A DNA stretch of 36,873 nucleotides, from the IMG/VR virus record IMGVR_UViG_3300007609_000047, positions 1-36,873 of that record; one strand, 5' to 3'. This DNA comes from a virus. The notes under the pieces are model-generated. The model saw only the letters and a program-made list of their open reading frames with translations, was not told the origin of the DNA and did no database searches. Position 1 is the first letter of the stretch. Each line of letters opens with the position of its first letter. The position numbers and the translations under genes were made by a program. Shown piece by piece: positions 7,353 through 14,380 of this stretch.

Positions 7353-8042
7353 CTATTTATCGGTTAATACGTATTTGTTAACCTTGCCTACCGCCTGTGT
7401 ATTCTTTAGACGCATCATTAACAGTGTGCCTTCGTCTTCCACAAGCACATATCTTCTGTCCCAATTAATGTTAGAATATCTAAACCAACTTTCAACCGCA
7501 TCAGTAAACGTGACCCTTGGACGTTGCTCTTTCATCCACGCAATGAAACTTTCTTTGCTGTCTCTGTCTCTGACCTTGTGCGGAGTAAGATACACACGGT
7601 ATTGATATCTGCCCTTTGGCAGTTTTTCTACAACACACACTCTTTCTTCTAACAGTTCTACAGTTTCTGGCTTTGGTTCGTATCTATGAACTAAAATAGC
7701 TGAGAATTTATGACTCAGTGTGTGATACAGATTCTCATCGTTAGTATAGATGTCTATCCAACAGTTTTCTACTCTTGTGCCGTAGTCCTTTTTTTCTTCG
7801 TATCCTGAAAGAACGCCAAATAAATCTAAAACATCCTGCTTGTTATTCCAAAGATTGTATTTAGATCTGCTAAACAGCCATCTACCAGGTGCAGGTGCAG
7901 GTGCAGGACCAGCGAGAAACTCTAACACTTCTTTTTTAGAGAATATCCTGGTAGCACTAATACCAGGAATATCCAGTGTTACTTTGTACAACCATTTGTT
8001 ATAAAACTTTTTTGTGGTTGTTTTAGTTAACTTGTTCAGCAT
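7353..8042 (-). CDS. Conserved phage protein, unknown function
   Basis: 229 residues, soluble, rich in aromatic residues (NKWLYKVTLDI, SWFRYSNINW). Residues about 45-51 are a PAPAPAP linker encoded by an AGGTGC hexamer repeat. No catalytic motif recognised. It overlaps the end of clpA by 20 bp in another frame, so it is cotranscribed with the ClpA-deformylase-DnaJ block. Proteins of this kind occur in marine T4-like phages as far as I recall, but none has a known role. Confidence 0.6.
   Translation of the reverse strand: MLNKLTKTTTKKFYNKWLYKVTLDIPGISATRIFSKKEVLEFLAGPAPAPAPGRWLFSRSKYNLWNNKQDVLDLFGVLSGYEEKKDYGTRVENCWIDIYTNDENLYHTLSHKFSAILVHRYEPKPETVELLEERVCVVEKLPKGRYQYRVYLTPHKVRDRDSKESFIAWMKEQRPRVTFTDAVESWFRYSNINWDRRYVLVEDEGTLLMMRLKNTQAVGKVNKYVLTDK
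7354..7361 (-). promoter_or_regulatory. Late-promoter-like GATAAATA overlapping a stop codon
   Basis: Minus strand GATAAATAG contains the last Lys codon and TAG stop of the 229-residue gene and lies 4 bp before ATG 7349. If used like a T4 late promoter, transcription would begin at or next to the ATG. It may equally be chance at a Lys-stop junction. Confidence 0.25.
7887..7907. repeat. Short in-frame hexamer repeat encoding Ala-Pro
   Basis: Plus strand shows three and a half copies of AGGTGC inside the 229-residue gene, giving alternating Pro-Ala. Being a multiple of three, copy-number slippage would change linker length without a frameshift. Confidence 0.7.
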
Positions 8043-10314
8043 CGGTTTTTTCTTTCTTACGCAATTGTTTAAAAGTAAAATCTAATTCATCCTTCTTAAC
8101 GGTGATACGTACTTCGCCGCCGTCTACTAATTCGCCGAACAGTACTTCACGACTCAACGGGCTCTTGACTTCTTTATCAATTAAACGAGCCAGTGGACGA
8201 GCACCCATTTTAGGATCGTAACCTCGTTCAGCTAACCAATCTTTGGCTTTTGTGTCGATTTTGATTTGAATTTCTTTATCACCTAACTGATCATTCAGCT
8301 CACCGATAAATTTATCCACAATCGCACAAACGAATTCTTGACTGAGTTTGTTAAACTTAATTACAGAATCTAGTCTGTTACGGAACTCTGGCGGGAAGAA
8401 CTGTTTGATAGCTTTGTCGTCTTCCCCACTTCTTTCTAGGTCGCCAAATCCAATGGTGTTTCTTTCATTGTCTGCCGCACCTAGGTTACTGGTCATAATT
8501 AAAATACAGTTTCGACCATCTGCTTGTTTGCCGTTTGAACCTGTTACAAAACCATTGTCCATAAACTGTAGTAAAATATTACTCACGTCCGAGTGTGACT
8601 TTTCGATTTCGTCTAGCAACAACACACAATTAGGGTTTTCTTGTAGCTTGGTAATTAACTGTCCAGCATCTTCTTCATAACCTACATAACCCGGAGGTGC
8701 ACCGATTAACTTGGCAACACTGTGTTTTTCCTGATACTCTGACATATCAAAACGTACCAACGGCATACCCATCTTTTCACTTAGCTGTTTTGCCGTTTCG
8801 GTCTTACCACAGCCTGTTGGACCTAAGAATAAAAAACTACCCACAGGACGGTTCGGAGACTTCAGTCCACTCTGCGAAATAAAGATTTTGTCTAACAATA
8901 CATCTACAGCATCGTCTTGTCCAAACACAGAGGCTTTCATATTCTCTTCAAGCCCAGATAGGTTTTTGCTTTCTTTTTGTGCTACAGTTTCCAACGGCAT
9001 ATGAATCATTTTTGAAAGTTCGTACGTTACCTGCTCGATATCTACAATCTGTGTAATTCCTTCCTCTGCGGCATCAACGTCTCTGAGTTTGTAACGAGCA
9101 CTTGCACAGTCGATAATGTCAATAGCCTTGTCGGGCAGTTTCTTGTCTGCCATATACTTGACCGACAGTTTTACAGCCTGCTCAATCGCCGCATCAGTAA
9201 TGTTTACATTGTGATGCTCTTCGTAATATTTCTTAATGCCTTGGATAATTTCCACGGTGAGCTCTGCTGTAGGCTCATCGACGGTTACTCGTTGGAATCG
9301 ACGCATAAGAGCACGATCCTTTTCAAAATACTTGCGATACTCTTCCCAAGTAGTACTCGCAATAACTTTTAGATTGCCTTTGGTAAGTGCTGGCTTAAGC
9401 ATATTGCTGAGATCGTTGGCATTTTGTGTGCTTGATCCAGCACCACTCATCATATGAGCTTCGTCAATAAACAGAATTGTTTTGCCTTTTTTGTCTAATG
9501 CTTTTAGAACAGCCTTGATACGTTCTTCAAAATCTCCACGATACTTGGAACCTGCTACTAACGATCCGATGTCTAAACTGATAACTTCGTGGTCTTGAAT
9601 AAATTTAGGAGCATTACCTTCGTAAATGTTTCGAGCAAGACCTTCAGCGATAGCAGTTTTGCCCACGCCCGGATCTCCTACCATTAATACATTTGCTTTG
9701 TTACGGCGAGCAAGAACAAGCTGAATTTCTTCGATTTCTGTGTCTCTGCCGATAACAGGATCGATCTTGTCTTTGCGAGCCTTTTCAGATAAATTATCAC
9801 AGAATTGATCGATAATCTTGTCAGGCTTTCCTGAGCTGGTCATTTGTTCAATTGAGCCTTGTTCGTATTCTTCATCGCCTGTTAGAACTTCTCGAAAGTG
9901 TTCAACAAATTTTTCTTTTGTAATTCCGCCCTTTTGCAGAAAATAATACGCAAAACTGTTTTTCTCTCCAAGCACACTAATAATAACATCAGCTACTTCT
10001 AACTCGTTCCTGCCGCTGAATAGAACCTGTGTGAAACATCTATTAAGCACTCGCTCTACTGAATTAGTTTTTTCTGGTTTTGTAACAGGATCCTCAATTC
10101 GAATGTCGTTTAAATTGTTTTTGAGATAATGATCTAGATTTTGTTTAATGTAATCAACATCGGCACCGTATTCTTTTAGTGCTTCGTATGACTCATCATC
10201 TGCAAAAATAGAATAAACTAAATGTTCAATGGTGATATATTGATGCCCTAACTGTTTTGCATTGTCAACAGCGGAATCAAAAATTTCTTGCAGCTTTGCA
10301 CTGGGTTCAATCAT
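8023..10314 (-). CDS. clpA: ClpA-type AAA+ unfoldase with ClpP-docking loop
   Basis: 763 residues, full ClpA length with no ClpB-type middle domain. An N-terminal Clp_N repeat domain (1-145) is followed by AAA1 with Walker A GDPGVGKT (213-220), pore loop KYRG (257-260) and Walker B LFIDEAH (281-287). AAA2 has Walker A GPTGCGKT (498-505), pore loop GYVG (542-545), Walker B LLLDEIE (565-571) and Arg-finger region FRNRLD (644-649). An IGF tripeptide at 621-623 sits where ClpA/ClpX carry the loop that docks ClpP; ClpB lacks it. It would unfold substrates for the host ClpP, since no clpP is in this window. It ends 20 bp inside the next gene and starts 1 bp after the deformylase stop. Identity firm; target unknown. 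Confidence 0.95.
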   Translation of the reverse strand: MIEPSAKLQEIFDSAVDNAKQLGHQYITIEHLVYSIFADDESYEALKEYGADVDYIKQNLDHYLKNNLNDIRIEDPVTKPEKTNSVERVLNRCFTQVLFSGRNELEVADVIISVLGEKNSFAYYFLQKGGITKEKFVEHFREVLTGDEEYEQGSIEQMTSSGKPDKIIDQFCDNLSEKARKDKIDPVIGRDTEIEEIQLVLARRNKANVLMVGDPGVGKTAIAEGLARNIYEGNAPKFIQDHEVISLDIGSLVAGSKYRGDFEERIKAVLKALDKKGKTILFIDEAHMMSGAGSSTQNANDLSNMLKPALTKGNLKVIASTTWEEYRKYFEKDRALMRRFQRVTVDEPTAELTVEIIQGIKKYYEEHHNVNITDAAIEQAVKLSVKYMADKKLPDKAIDIIDCASARYKLRDVDAAEEGITQIVDIEQVTYELSKMIHMPLETVAQKESKNLSGLEENMKASVFGQDDAVDVLLDKIFISQSGLKSPNRPVGSFLFLGPTGCGKTETAKQLSEKMGMPLVRFDMSEYQEKHSVAKLIGAPPGYVGYEEDAGQLITKLQENPNCVLLLDEIEKSHSDVSNILLQFMDNGFVTGSNGKQADGRNCILIMTSNLGAADNERNTIGFGDLERSGEDDKAIKQFFPPEFRNRLDSVIKFNKLSQEFVCAIVDKFIGELNDQLGDKEIQIKIDTKAKDWLAERGYDPKMGARPLARLIDKEVKSPLSREVLFGELVDGGEVRITVKKDELDFTFKQLRKKEKTDAEQVN

Positions 10315-10315
10315 G

Positions 10316-10810
10316 TTATTTCTTTTTCCTTAGTTTCTTCATAGCTAATTTTAACTTCAATGGGGATACAATGTCAACAAAACATACACCATTTAGGTGA
10401 TCTAATTCGTGTTGAAAACATTTTGAAAGATAGCCGTCAATTTTGACTTCTCGATAATCGCCCTTGGCATCTTGATATCCAGCAACAACCCAACTAGGTC
10501 TTTTAATGTGTAGATATAATCCGGGATAACTTAAACATCCTTCTTGGTCTAAAACCATTTCTTCGCTGGACTCAATGATGGCTGGATTAAACAGAGCAAA
10601 TGGTTTTGGAAATCCTGGAATGTCTCTAGCACCCATTGTAAACACACGTTTGGTTATTCCAATTTGGTTCGCCGCTAACCCGATGCCTCTGTTGTTTAAC
10701 ATAAATTGGCACATTTCGTGCTCTAATTGTTCAGAATCTTGATCCAACCCGAAATCCCACGGAGTGCTAGATTGGGTTAAACTTTCGTGAGGTCCTAGTT
10801 TAAATTCCAT
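10316..10810 (-). CDS. def: Peptide deformylase
   Basis: 164 residues. All three metal-site motifs are intact: GIGLAANQIG (42-51), EGCLSYPG (90-97, metal ligand C92) and QHELDHLNG (133-141, ligands H134 and H138, catalytic E135). It removes the formyl group from N-terminal fMet of nascent proteins. Phage versions are usually shorter at the C-terminus than bacterial ones; this one has a short Lys-rich tail. It overlaps dnaJ by 11 bp and abuts clpA, forming a chaperone/processing block. Marine phages often carry deformylase, in cyanophages thought to favour turnover of photosystem proteins; here the host is probably not photosynthetic. Confidence 0.95.
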   Translation of the reverse strand: MEFKLGPHESLTQSSTPWDFGLDQDSEQLEHEMCQFMLNNRGIGLAANQIGITKRVFTMGARDIPGFPKPFALFNPAIIESSEEMVLDQEGCLSYPGLYLHIKRPSWVVAGYQDAKGDYREVKIDGYLSKCFQHELDHLNGVCFVDIVSPLKLKLAMKKLRKKK

Positions 10811-11612
10811 GTTTAATTTCCTTGATTTTTTCTATCTGTTCGGCTGACAGATTTTTAGGTATTTCAACCTTTATTTTAACATGAAGATTGCCTTTTTTCC
10901 TAGATCTCATATCGGGTAATCCTTCATTCTTACAACTTAAAAGAGTATTCGGTTGAACTCCTTTAGGAATTGTAATATTAAGATTTTTGCCTTCTAGAGT
11001 TTTTATATCTATAGAACCGCCAATCATAGCTGTGAACGCATCAACTTTTACTTCAGTTTCTATATTGCTTCCTTTTCTAATAAATCTACTATGAGGAAGT
11101 ACAATAATGTTTAGCATTAAATCCCCAGGAGGAAGTTGCCGTATAGCTTGCTCGCCCATACCTTGATATCTAATACTTTGGCCGTGTTCGATTCCTGGAG
11201 GAACACTTACATTTACTAAATTCTTTTTCCCGTCAGGCATAATTATCTCTGCATTTATGTCCTTGCCTCTAAGGACATCTTCTAGGGTAATTTCTATACC
11301 TACATTTATTGTTTTATTTTTACGTGCCTGCCCTTGAAAACCAAATCCAAAATCATGAAAAGGGTCGCCAAAATGAAATTCAAACGGTCCTTGACGATAA
11401 CCTCCGCCTTGCTGGTTAGGATCAGCACCCATGTCGTACATTTGTTTTTTCTGAGGATCAGTCAGTATATCATAAGCTGATTGTATCTCTGCAAATTTAC
11501 GGTCGTCACCTCCGCGATCGGGGTGATGCTTCATCGCTAGTTTGCGATAAGCTTTTTTAATTTCATCTGGAGTGGCGTTTTGAGAAACGCCTAAGGTGCT
11601 GTAATAGTCCAT
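10800..11612 (-). CDS. dnaJ: DnaJ/CbpA-type J-domain co-chaperone
   Basis: 270 residues. The J-domain spans 1-65 with the Hsp70-stimulating HPD at 30-32. A Gly/Phe-rich linker (about 68-95, GFGFQGQ) follows, then two substrate-binding beta-domains (IEITLEDVLRGKDI; VPPGIEHGQSIRYQGMGEQ). There is no CxxCxGxG zinc finger, so it is the class II (CbpA/DnaJ-B) type. It would deliver unfolded proteins to host DnaK. Full length for a compact class II member. The start at ATG 11612 is the only one giving an intact J-domain. An unusual inverted repeat encloses the start codon (11591-11633), hinting at translational control. First gene of the dnaJ-def-clpA block. Confidence 0.93.
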   Translation of the reverse strand: MDYYSTLGVSQNATPDEIKKAYRKLAMKHHPDRGGDDRKFAEIQSAYDILTDPQKKQMYDMGADPNQQGGGYRQGPFEFHFGDPFHDFGFGFQGQARKNKTINVGIEITLEDVLRGKDINAEIIMPDGKKNLVNVSVPPGIEHGQSIRYQGMGEQAIRQLPPGDLMLNIIVLPHSRFIRKGSNIETEVKVDAFTAMIGGSIDIKTLEGKNLNITIPKGVQPNTLLSCKNEGLPDMRSRKKGNLHVKIKVEIPKNLSAEQIEKIKEIKHGI

Positions 11613-11633
11613 ATAATATACTTAGCACCTTAG
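11591..11633 (-). promoter_or_regulatory. Inverted repeat enclosing the dnaJ start codon (possible RNA switch)
   Basis: In the mRNA, CTAAGGTGCT (11633-11624) can pair perfectly over 10 bp with AGCACCTTAG (11600-11591, within codons 5-8). The ATG sits in the 23-nt loop. The only purine-rich AAGG near the start lies in the 5' arm. Such a hairpin would hamper initiation until melted or unwound. Confidence 0.5.
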
Positions 11634-11652
11634 ACAATGCATTTAAAAATTA

Positions 11653-12006
11653 TTACTTAGACGGTGTGTCTTTTTTGCCTTTCTGTGCAATAGCATCAGC
11701 ACCAAAGAACGCCGAAACTAATACAGCAATTGACGCAAAGTATGTTGGCGCAATGTCAGCAATAAGTTGAGCGGCCGTATCTAGCCCGAATGCTGATGTT
11801 AGGAAAATACCAATTGGGTAAAGTAATAGTCCGAACAGTGCAAACCATGCCATTTTACGAATAGCATCGCGTTGTGCATCTGCATCTTCTAGTTCCTTAC
11901 GCTTGAATTCCAAGTGCATCTCCATTTCTTCTTTAGAGATATGTCCGTCGCCGTTTGCGTCCATACCTTCAACGCATTCTGCGTCAATAGTTTTAGTATC
12001 TGCCAT
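11653..12006 (-). CDS. EF-hand membrane protein, holin candidate
   Basis: 117 residues. A canonical EF-hand loop DANGDGHISKEE (16-27, with D16, N18, D20, S24 and E27 at coordinating positions) precedes a charged helix (28-48) and two hydrophobic segments (about 50-72 and 82-104), with a Lys-rich tail. The topology would place the calcium-binding N-terminus in the cytoplasm or in the periplasm; this cannot be told from sequence. It lies at the end of the lysis region and has its own promoter-like box and a good GAGGAG ribosome site. Holin is a plausible role from size, two membrane segments and neighbours, but the EF-hand is not typical of holins. Confidence 0.7.
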   Translation of the reverse strand: MADTKTIDAECVEGMDANGDGHISKEEMEMHLEFKRKELEDADAQRDAIRKMAWFALFGLLLYPIGIFLTSAFGLDTAAQLIADIAPTYFASIAVLVSAFFGADAIAQKGKKDTPSK

Positions 12007-12035
12007 TATAAATCGCTCCTCTTCAATGGTATATG

Positions 12036-12043
12036 TATTTATT
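12036..12043 (-). promoter_or_regulatory. Putative late promoter for the EF-hand membrane protein
   Basis: Minus strand AATAAATA, 29 bp before ATG 12006 and overlapping the stop codon of the 91-residue gene. A GAGGAG ribosome site follows about 10 bases before the ATG, giving a normal short leader. Confidence 0.4.
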
Positions 12044-12314
12044 TTTCTAACTTAGCAATCCGAGCTTCTAACTCGTCTATTTTTTTAGTAACATGTGGAT
12101 ACTTTTTACGCCAAGCATCCGTTGGTTGTTCTAACCAAGCCCAGCCATATCTTTCAACCAAGAAGTCGAGATATTGATCTACTTTGCCGTAGAACCAAAT
12201 ACCTGCTCTTGTGTCTTTGAGATATGCTAGTGCAATAGCACCAATGATAGAACCGCCAATAGCAGTCCAAATCCATAGTGTATCGCTGAACATTCTGTCA
12301 ATCATTTCTAACAT
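12039..12314 (-). CDS. Small single-span membrane protein, possible lysis protein
   Basis: 91 residues. One membrane segment near residues 12-32 (LWIWTAIGGSIIGAIALAYL), then an aromatic amphipathic stretch (IWFYGKVDQYLDFLVERYGW) and a C-terminal coiled coil (KKIDELEARIAKLEK). It lies between the spanin pair and the EF-hand membrane protein, has its own late-type box, and could be the holin or antiholin. No family recognised. Confidence 0.65.
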   Translation of the reverse strand: MLEMIDRMFSDTLWIWTAIGGSIIGAIALAYLKDTRAGIWFYGKVDQYLDFLVERYGWAWLEQPTDAWRKKYPHVTKKIDELEARIAKLEK

Positions 12315-12336
12315 AACAAACCCTCGTTGTTATGTA

Positions 12337-12344
12337 TATTTATT
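12337..12344 (-). promoter_or_regulatory. Putative late promoter for the 91-residue membrane protein
   Basis: Minus strand AATAAATA, 22 bp upstream of ATG 12314, overlapping the stop codon of the o-spanin gene. GAGGG about 8 bases before the ATG could serve as ribosome site. Confidence 0.4.
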
Positions 12345-12762
12345 GGTTAAGTGGAGTTTCTGAGACCACAGTATCGTCTGCATTGGGATCCACAGCATCT
12401 TCGTAGTATACAATGATCTGTGTTTGTTGATTTATAAATCTACGCATCTCTGCAATGTTAAGCGCAAGGTTTTCATAGTCTTTCATTGATAGCGCGACAA
12501 AGGCAACTTCACCATGACGTTCTTTGAACTCCGCAAGGAAGTCGTCTAGTATACGTTCGTTAACAACATACACTCTTACATCATTGAGCTGTACTGGCTT
12601 CGGACGGCTCACTGTCGGTACTTGCGTCTTCTCCACTTTGGTTACTACTTTGATCTCCGGCTCTGGGCTGGGTATCAGACTGCAACCAGTTAGGTAAAGG
12701 GCGGTTAGCATCGCCGCCAGTATCTTCAATGATGCCGCGCCATAGTTTTGCTGTAGCGCCAT
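12340..12762 (-). CDS. Outer-membrane spanin lipoprotein (Rz1-like)
   Basis: 140 residues. A signal peptide with hydrophobic core (LKILAAMLTALYL) ends in the lipobox L-T-G-C, giving lipidated C27. Ser28 at position +2 favours outer-membrane sorting. Pro-rich segments follow (IPSPEPE, RPKPVQ), as is usual in Rz1 proteins, though at about 114 mature residues it is longer than lambda Rz1. The first 182 bp lie inside the 3' end of the i-spanin gene in another frame, the classic overlapping spanin layout. Together with the i-spanin it would join inner and outer membranes and fuse them at the last lysis step. Start ATG 12762 gives the complete signal peptide. Confidence 0.85.
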   Translation of the reverse strand: MALQQNYGAASLKILAAMLTALYLTGCSLIPSPEPEIKVVTKVEKTQVPTVSRPKPVQLNDVRVYVVNERILDDFLAEFKERHGEVAFVALSMKDYENLALNIAEMRRFINQQTQIIVYYEDAVDPNADDTVVSETPLNQ

Positions 12763-13087
12763 TCATCTTCCCTTCTAAGGTTTCTGCATCTCGTAATGCA
12801 TCTTGTACAAGATCTAATCTATTCAATTTGCTTTGTAGTTCGTCGCCATATGCTTCTGCGGCTTGTAGATCTGCTTGCAATTGTTGATTTAGTTCTTGAA
12901 ATTTCGCCATGTCTTGTTGAAGCATTTCTATGCTTGCTTCTGATATTTCAACGGCTGTTTCTAGTTTTGCGTTATTCTCACGCAGTGTAGCGATTGTTGC
13001 TTGTGTAGTATCATAATAGTACTTGGCACCATATGCAAAGGTGCCAAGCACACCTACTATAATTAATATAGCATATATCTTGAGCAT
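12581..13087 (-). CDS. Inner-membrane spanin (Rz-like)
   Basis: 168 residues. The N-terminal membrane anchor (IYAILIIVGVLGTFAYGAKY) is followed by a long periplasmic coiled coil (about 28-110, many Gln/Glu/Leu heptads), then a Pro/Ser/Asp-rich tail. This is the standard i-spanin plan. The 3' third overlaps the o-spanin signal and Pro-rich region in another frame. Its ATG overlaps the stop of the 33-residue microprotein by one base (TAATG), so the lysis genes are translationally coupled. Confidence 0.85.
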   Translation of the reverse strand: MLKIYAILIIVGVLGTFAYGAKYYYDTTQATIATLRENNAKLETAVEISEASIEMLQQDMAKFQELNQQLQADLQAAEAYGDELQSKLNRLDLVQDALRDAETLEGKMNGATAKLWRGIIEDTGGDANRPLPNWLQSDTQPRAGDQSSNQSGEDASTDSEPSEASTAQ

Positions 13088-13188
13088 TACTTTTTCAGTC
13101 GTTTTACAAAGTCGATAATGCCGTCAAGTTTCCAACGGATAACCCAACCTAGGCCAAACCCAACAATGAATCCTAATGTCATAAACAT
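13087..13188 (-). CDS. 33-residue membrane microprotein in the lysis operon
   Basis: Reading frame ATG 13188 to TAA, 33 residues: a glycine-rich hydrophobic span (MTLGFIVGFGLGWVIRW) and a basic amphipathic tail ending VKRLKK. It is joined at both ends by TAATG one-base overlaps, to the endolysin stop and to the i-spanin start, so it fills the gap exactly. This exact fit argues for a real gene. Possible roles: pinholin/antiholin-like peptide or spanin regulator. An alternative ATG at 13182 would give 31 residues. Confidence 0.6.
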   Translation of the reverse strand: MFMTLGFIVGFGLGWVIRWKLDGIIDFVKRLKK

Positions 13189-13652
13189 TATGCATTGATC
13201 CCCACTGAGTATTCAGTCTTGCCGTCGATGCGAGTTGCTGTCAAGCACTCACCGCGATTGTCGCCGTCTGCAAGATATGAAACGTGTACCCAACCTGAAT
13301 CAGGGATGCCTGGAGTATAAAACTCGAGGATCAGTTGATCGAATTCTAGGTTGTCACGAATCCATTCTGCAAGCTCTGCATTTGGCACACCCGGTACTTC
13401 AATGTCAGCCGCTTCACCTTTGCAATGCTGTGAACGTGAACTGCCGCCTACCGCTTCGTTAAGTTCTGGCGAACGATAGCCACTGTTGAGCACAGTAGGA
13501 CCAAAATGATCTCTTACCTTTTGCACAACATTTTCAAACAGTGCAACTGCGGCATCTAGGTGCTCGCCTTGTGGTGTGTTGTCAATACCCTTTCTTTCTG
13601 CTGTTTGGCTCTTTGTAAACTCAGCCATTGTGAAATTTTCTGATAAACGCAT
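13188..13652 (-). CDS. Endolysin, M15-type peptidoglycan peptidase
   Basis: 154 residues, one peptidase M15 (VanY/Peptidase_M15_3-like) domain. The zinc triad is H76 (SRSQH), D83 (EAADIEV) and H123 (GWVHVSY), with the family motif NSGYRSPELN (56-65) and a probable catalytic Glu near 110 (LILEFY). The family cuts D-Ala or L-Ala-D-Glu bonds in peptidoglycan. No signal peptide, so it needs a holin to reach the cell wall. Its ATG overlaps the upstream stop as TAATG, and AGGAGG inside the last codons of the upstream gene is an excellent ribosome site. Next to spanins and small membrane proteins, it completes a lysis cassette. Confidence 0.92.
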   Translation of the reverse strand: MRLSENFTMAEFTKSQTAERKGIDNTPQGEHLDAAVALFENVVQKVRDHFGPTVLNSGYRSPELNEAVGGSSRSQHCKGEAADIEVPGVPNAELAEWIRDNLEFDQLILEFYTPGIPDSGWVHVSYLADGDNRGECLTATRIDGKTEYSVGINA

Positions 13653-14380
13653 TATATCCTCCTCTTTAGTAGCATTGCCTTATCTTCGTTGGTAAACAAA
13701 AAACTGTTACCATACTTACTTATTCCGTAGTCTCCTAAAACTTTAGTCAACCAAAACATTTCGGCGGTGGCGGTGTCGTCCATAGCTTCTGCACCTTCCA
13801 GTACACTCTGCGGATCGTCAACATCTATTTTTTCTAGTTGTATCTCTACACCAAACGGCTTTTTAATGGTAATAATGTTATCTTCTAGAACCAGATCGTC
13901 CATGAGAGTTTTATTGAAGAACGATTTAACTTCTTCAGTCTTTACTTTCTGAACAACATTTTCGTACATTTCTTTTGATGTGGGAATTTTGTTTTGTAAA
14001 TTTTCTGTGGTAGCTTTCAACGCTTTTTTATCTTTGTAATAACGGAAGCCCCATTCGTCGATTCCCGTTAGCTTAGATGCACCATCGAGAATTTCTTCAA
14101 TGTGATTTGCAAGATCTTTGGATCTGTCAATCTCTACAAATATGCTATATTCTCCGTCGTTATTTTCTCCAGAACTTATGTCGGCGTCTAACACAAAGTT
14201 ATAACCTTTTTCCACAAACTCCATAAAATCTTTTGCAGGATAACGATCTTTAGAGCGGAAGGTAAGCACACATACGTCTGCATCTTCCCCCATTTTAGAT
14301 TTAAATGCATCAATGTCAAAAACAGGTTTCACAAGATTTTTTAGATCGTTCTGTCTTAGACCTTCGTTTAACTTAGACAT
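13652..14380 (-). CDS. Conserved T4-like marine phage protein, unknown function
   Basis: 242 residues, soluble, acidic. It begins MSKLNEGLRQNDLKNLVKP; I recall close relatives of this protein in cyanophages and pelagiphages, always unnamed. Features seen: DVCVLTFRSKDRYPAKD, a glycine/acidic turn (SSGENNDGEY) and alternating strands. No catalytic signature. The last codons (Arg-Arg) hold the ribosome site of the endolysin, and it overlaps the upstream gene by 8 bp. Probably a virion or assembly protein by conservation, but this is not shown. Confidence 0.65.
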   Translation of the reverse strand: MSKLNEGLRQNDLKNLVKPVFDIDAFKSKMGEDADVCVLTFRSKDRYPAKDFMEFVEKGYNFVLDADISSGENNDGEYSIFVEIDRSKDLANHIEEILDGASKLTGIDEWGFRYYKDKKALKATTENLQNKIPTSKEMYENVVQKVKTEEVKSFFNKTLMDDLVLEDNIITIKKPFGVEIQLEKIDVDDPQSVLEGAEAMDDTATAEMFWLTKVLGDYGISKYGNSFLFTNEDKAMLLKRRI

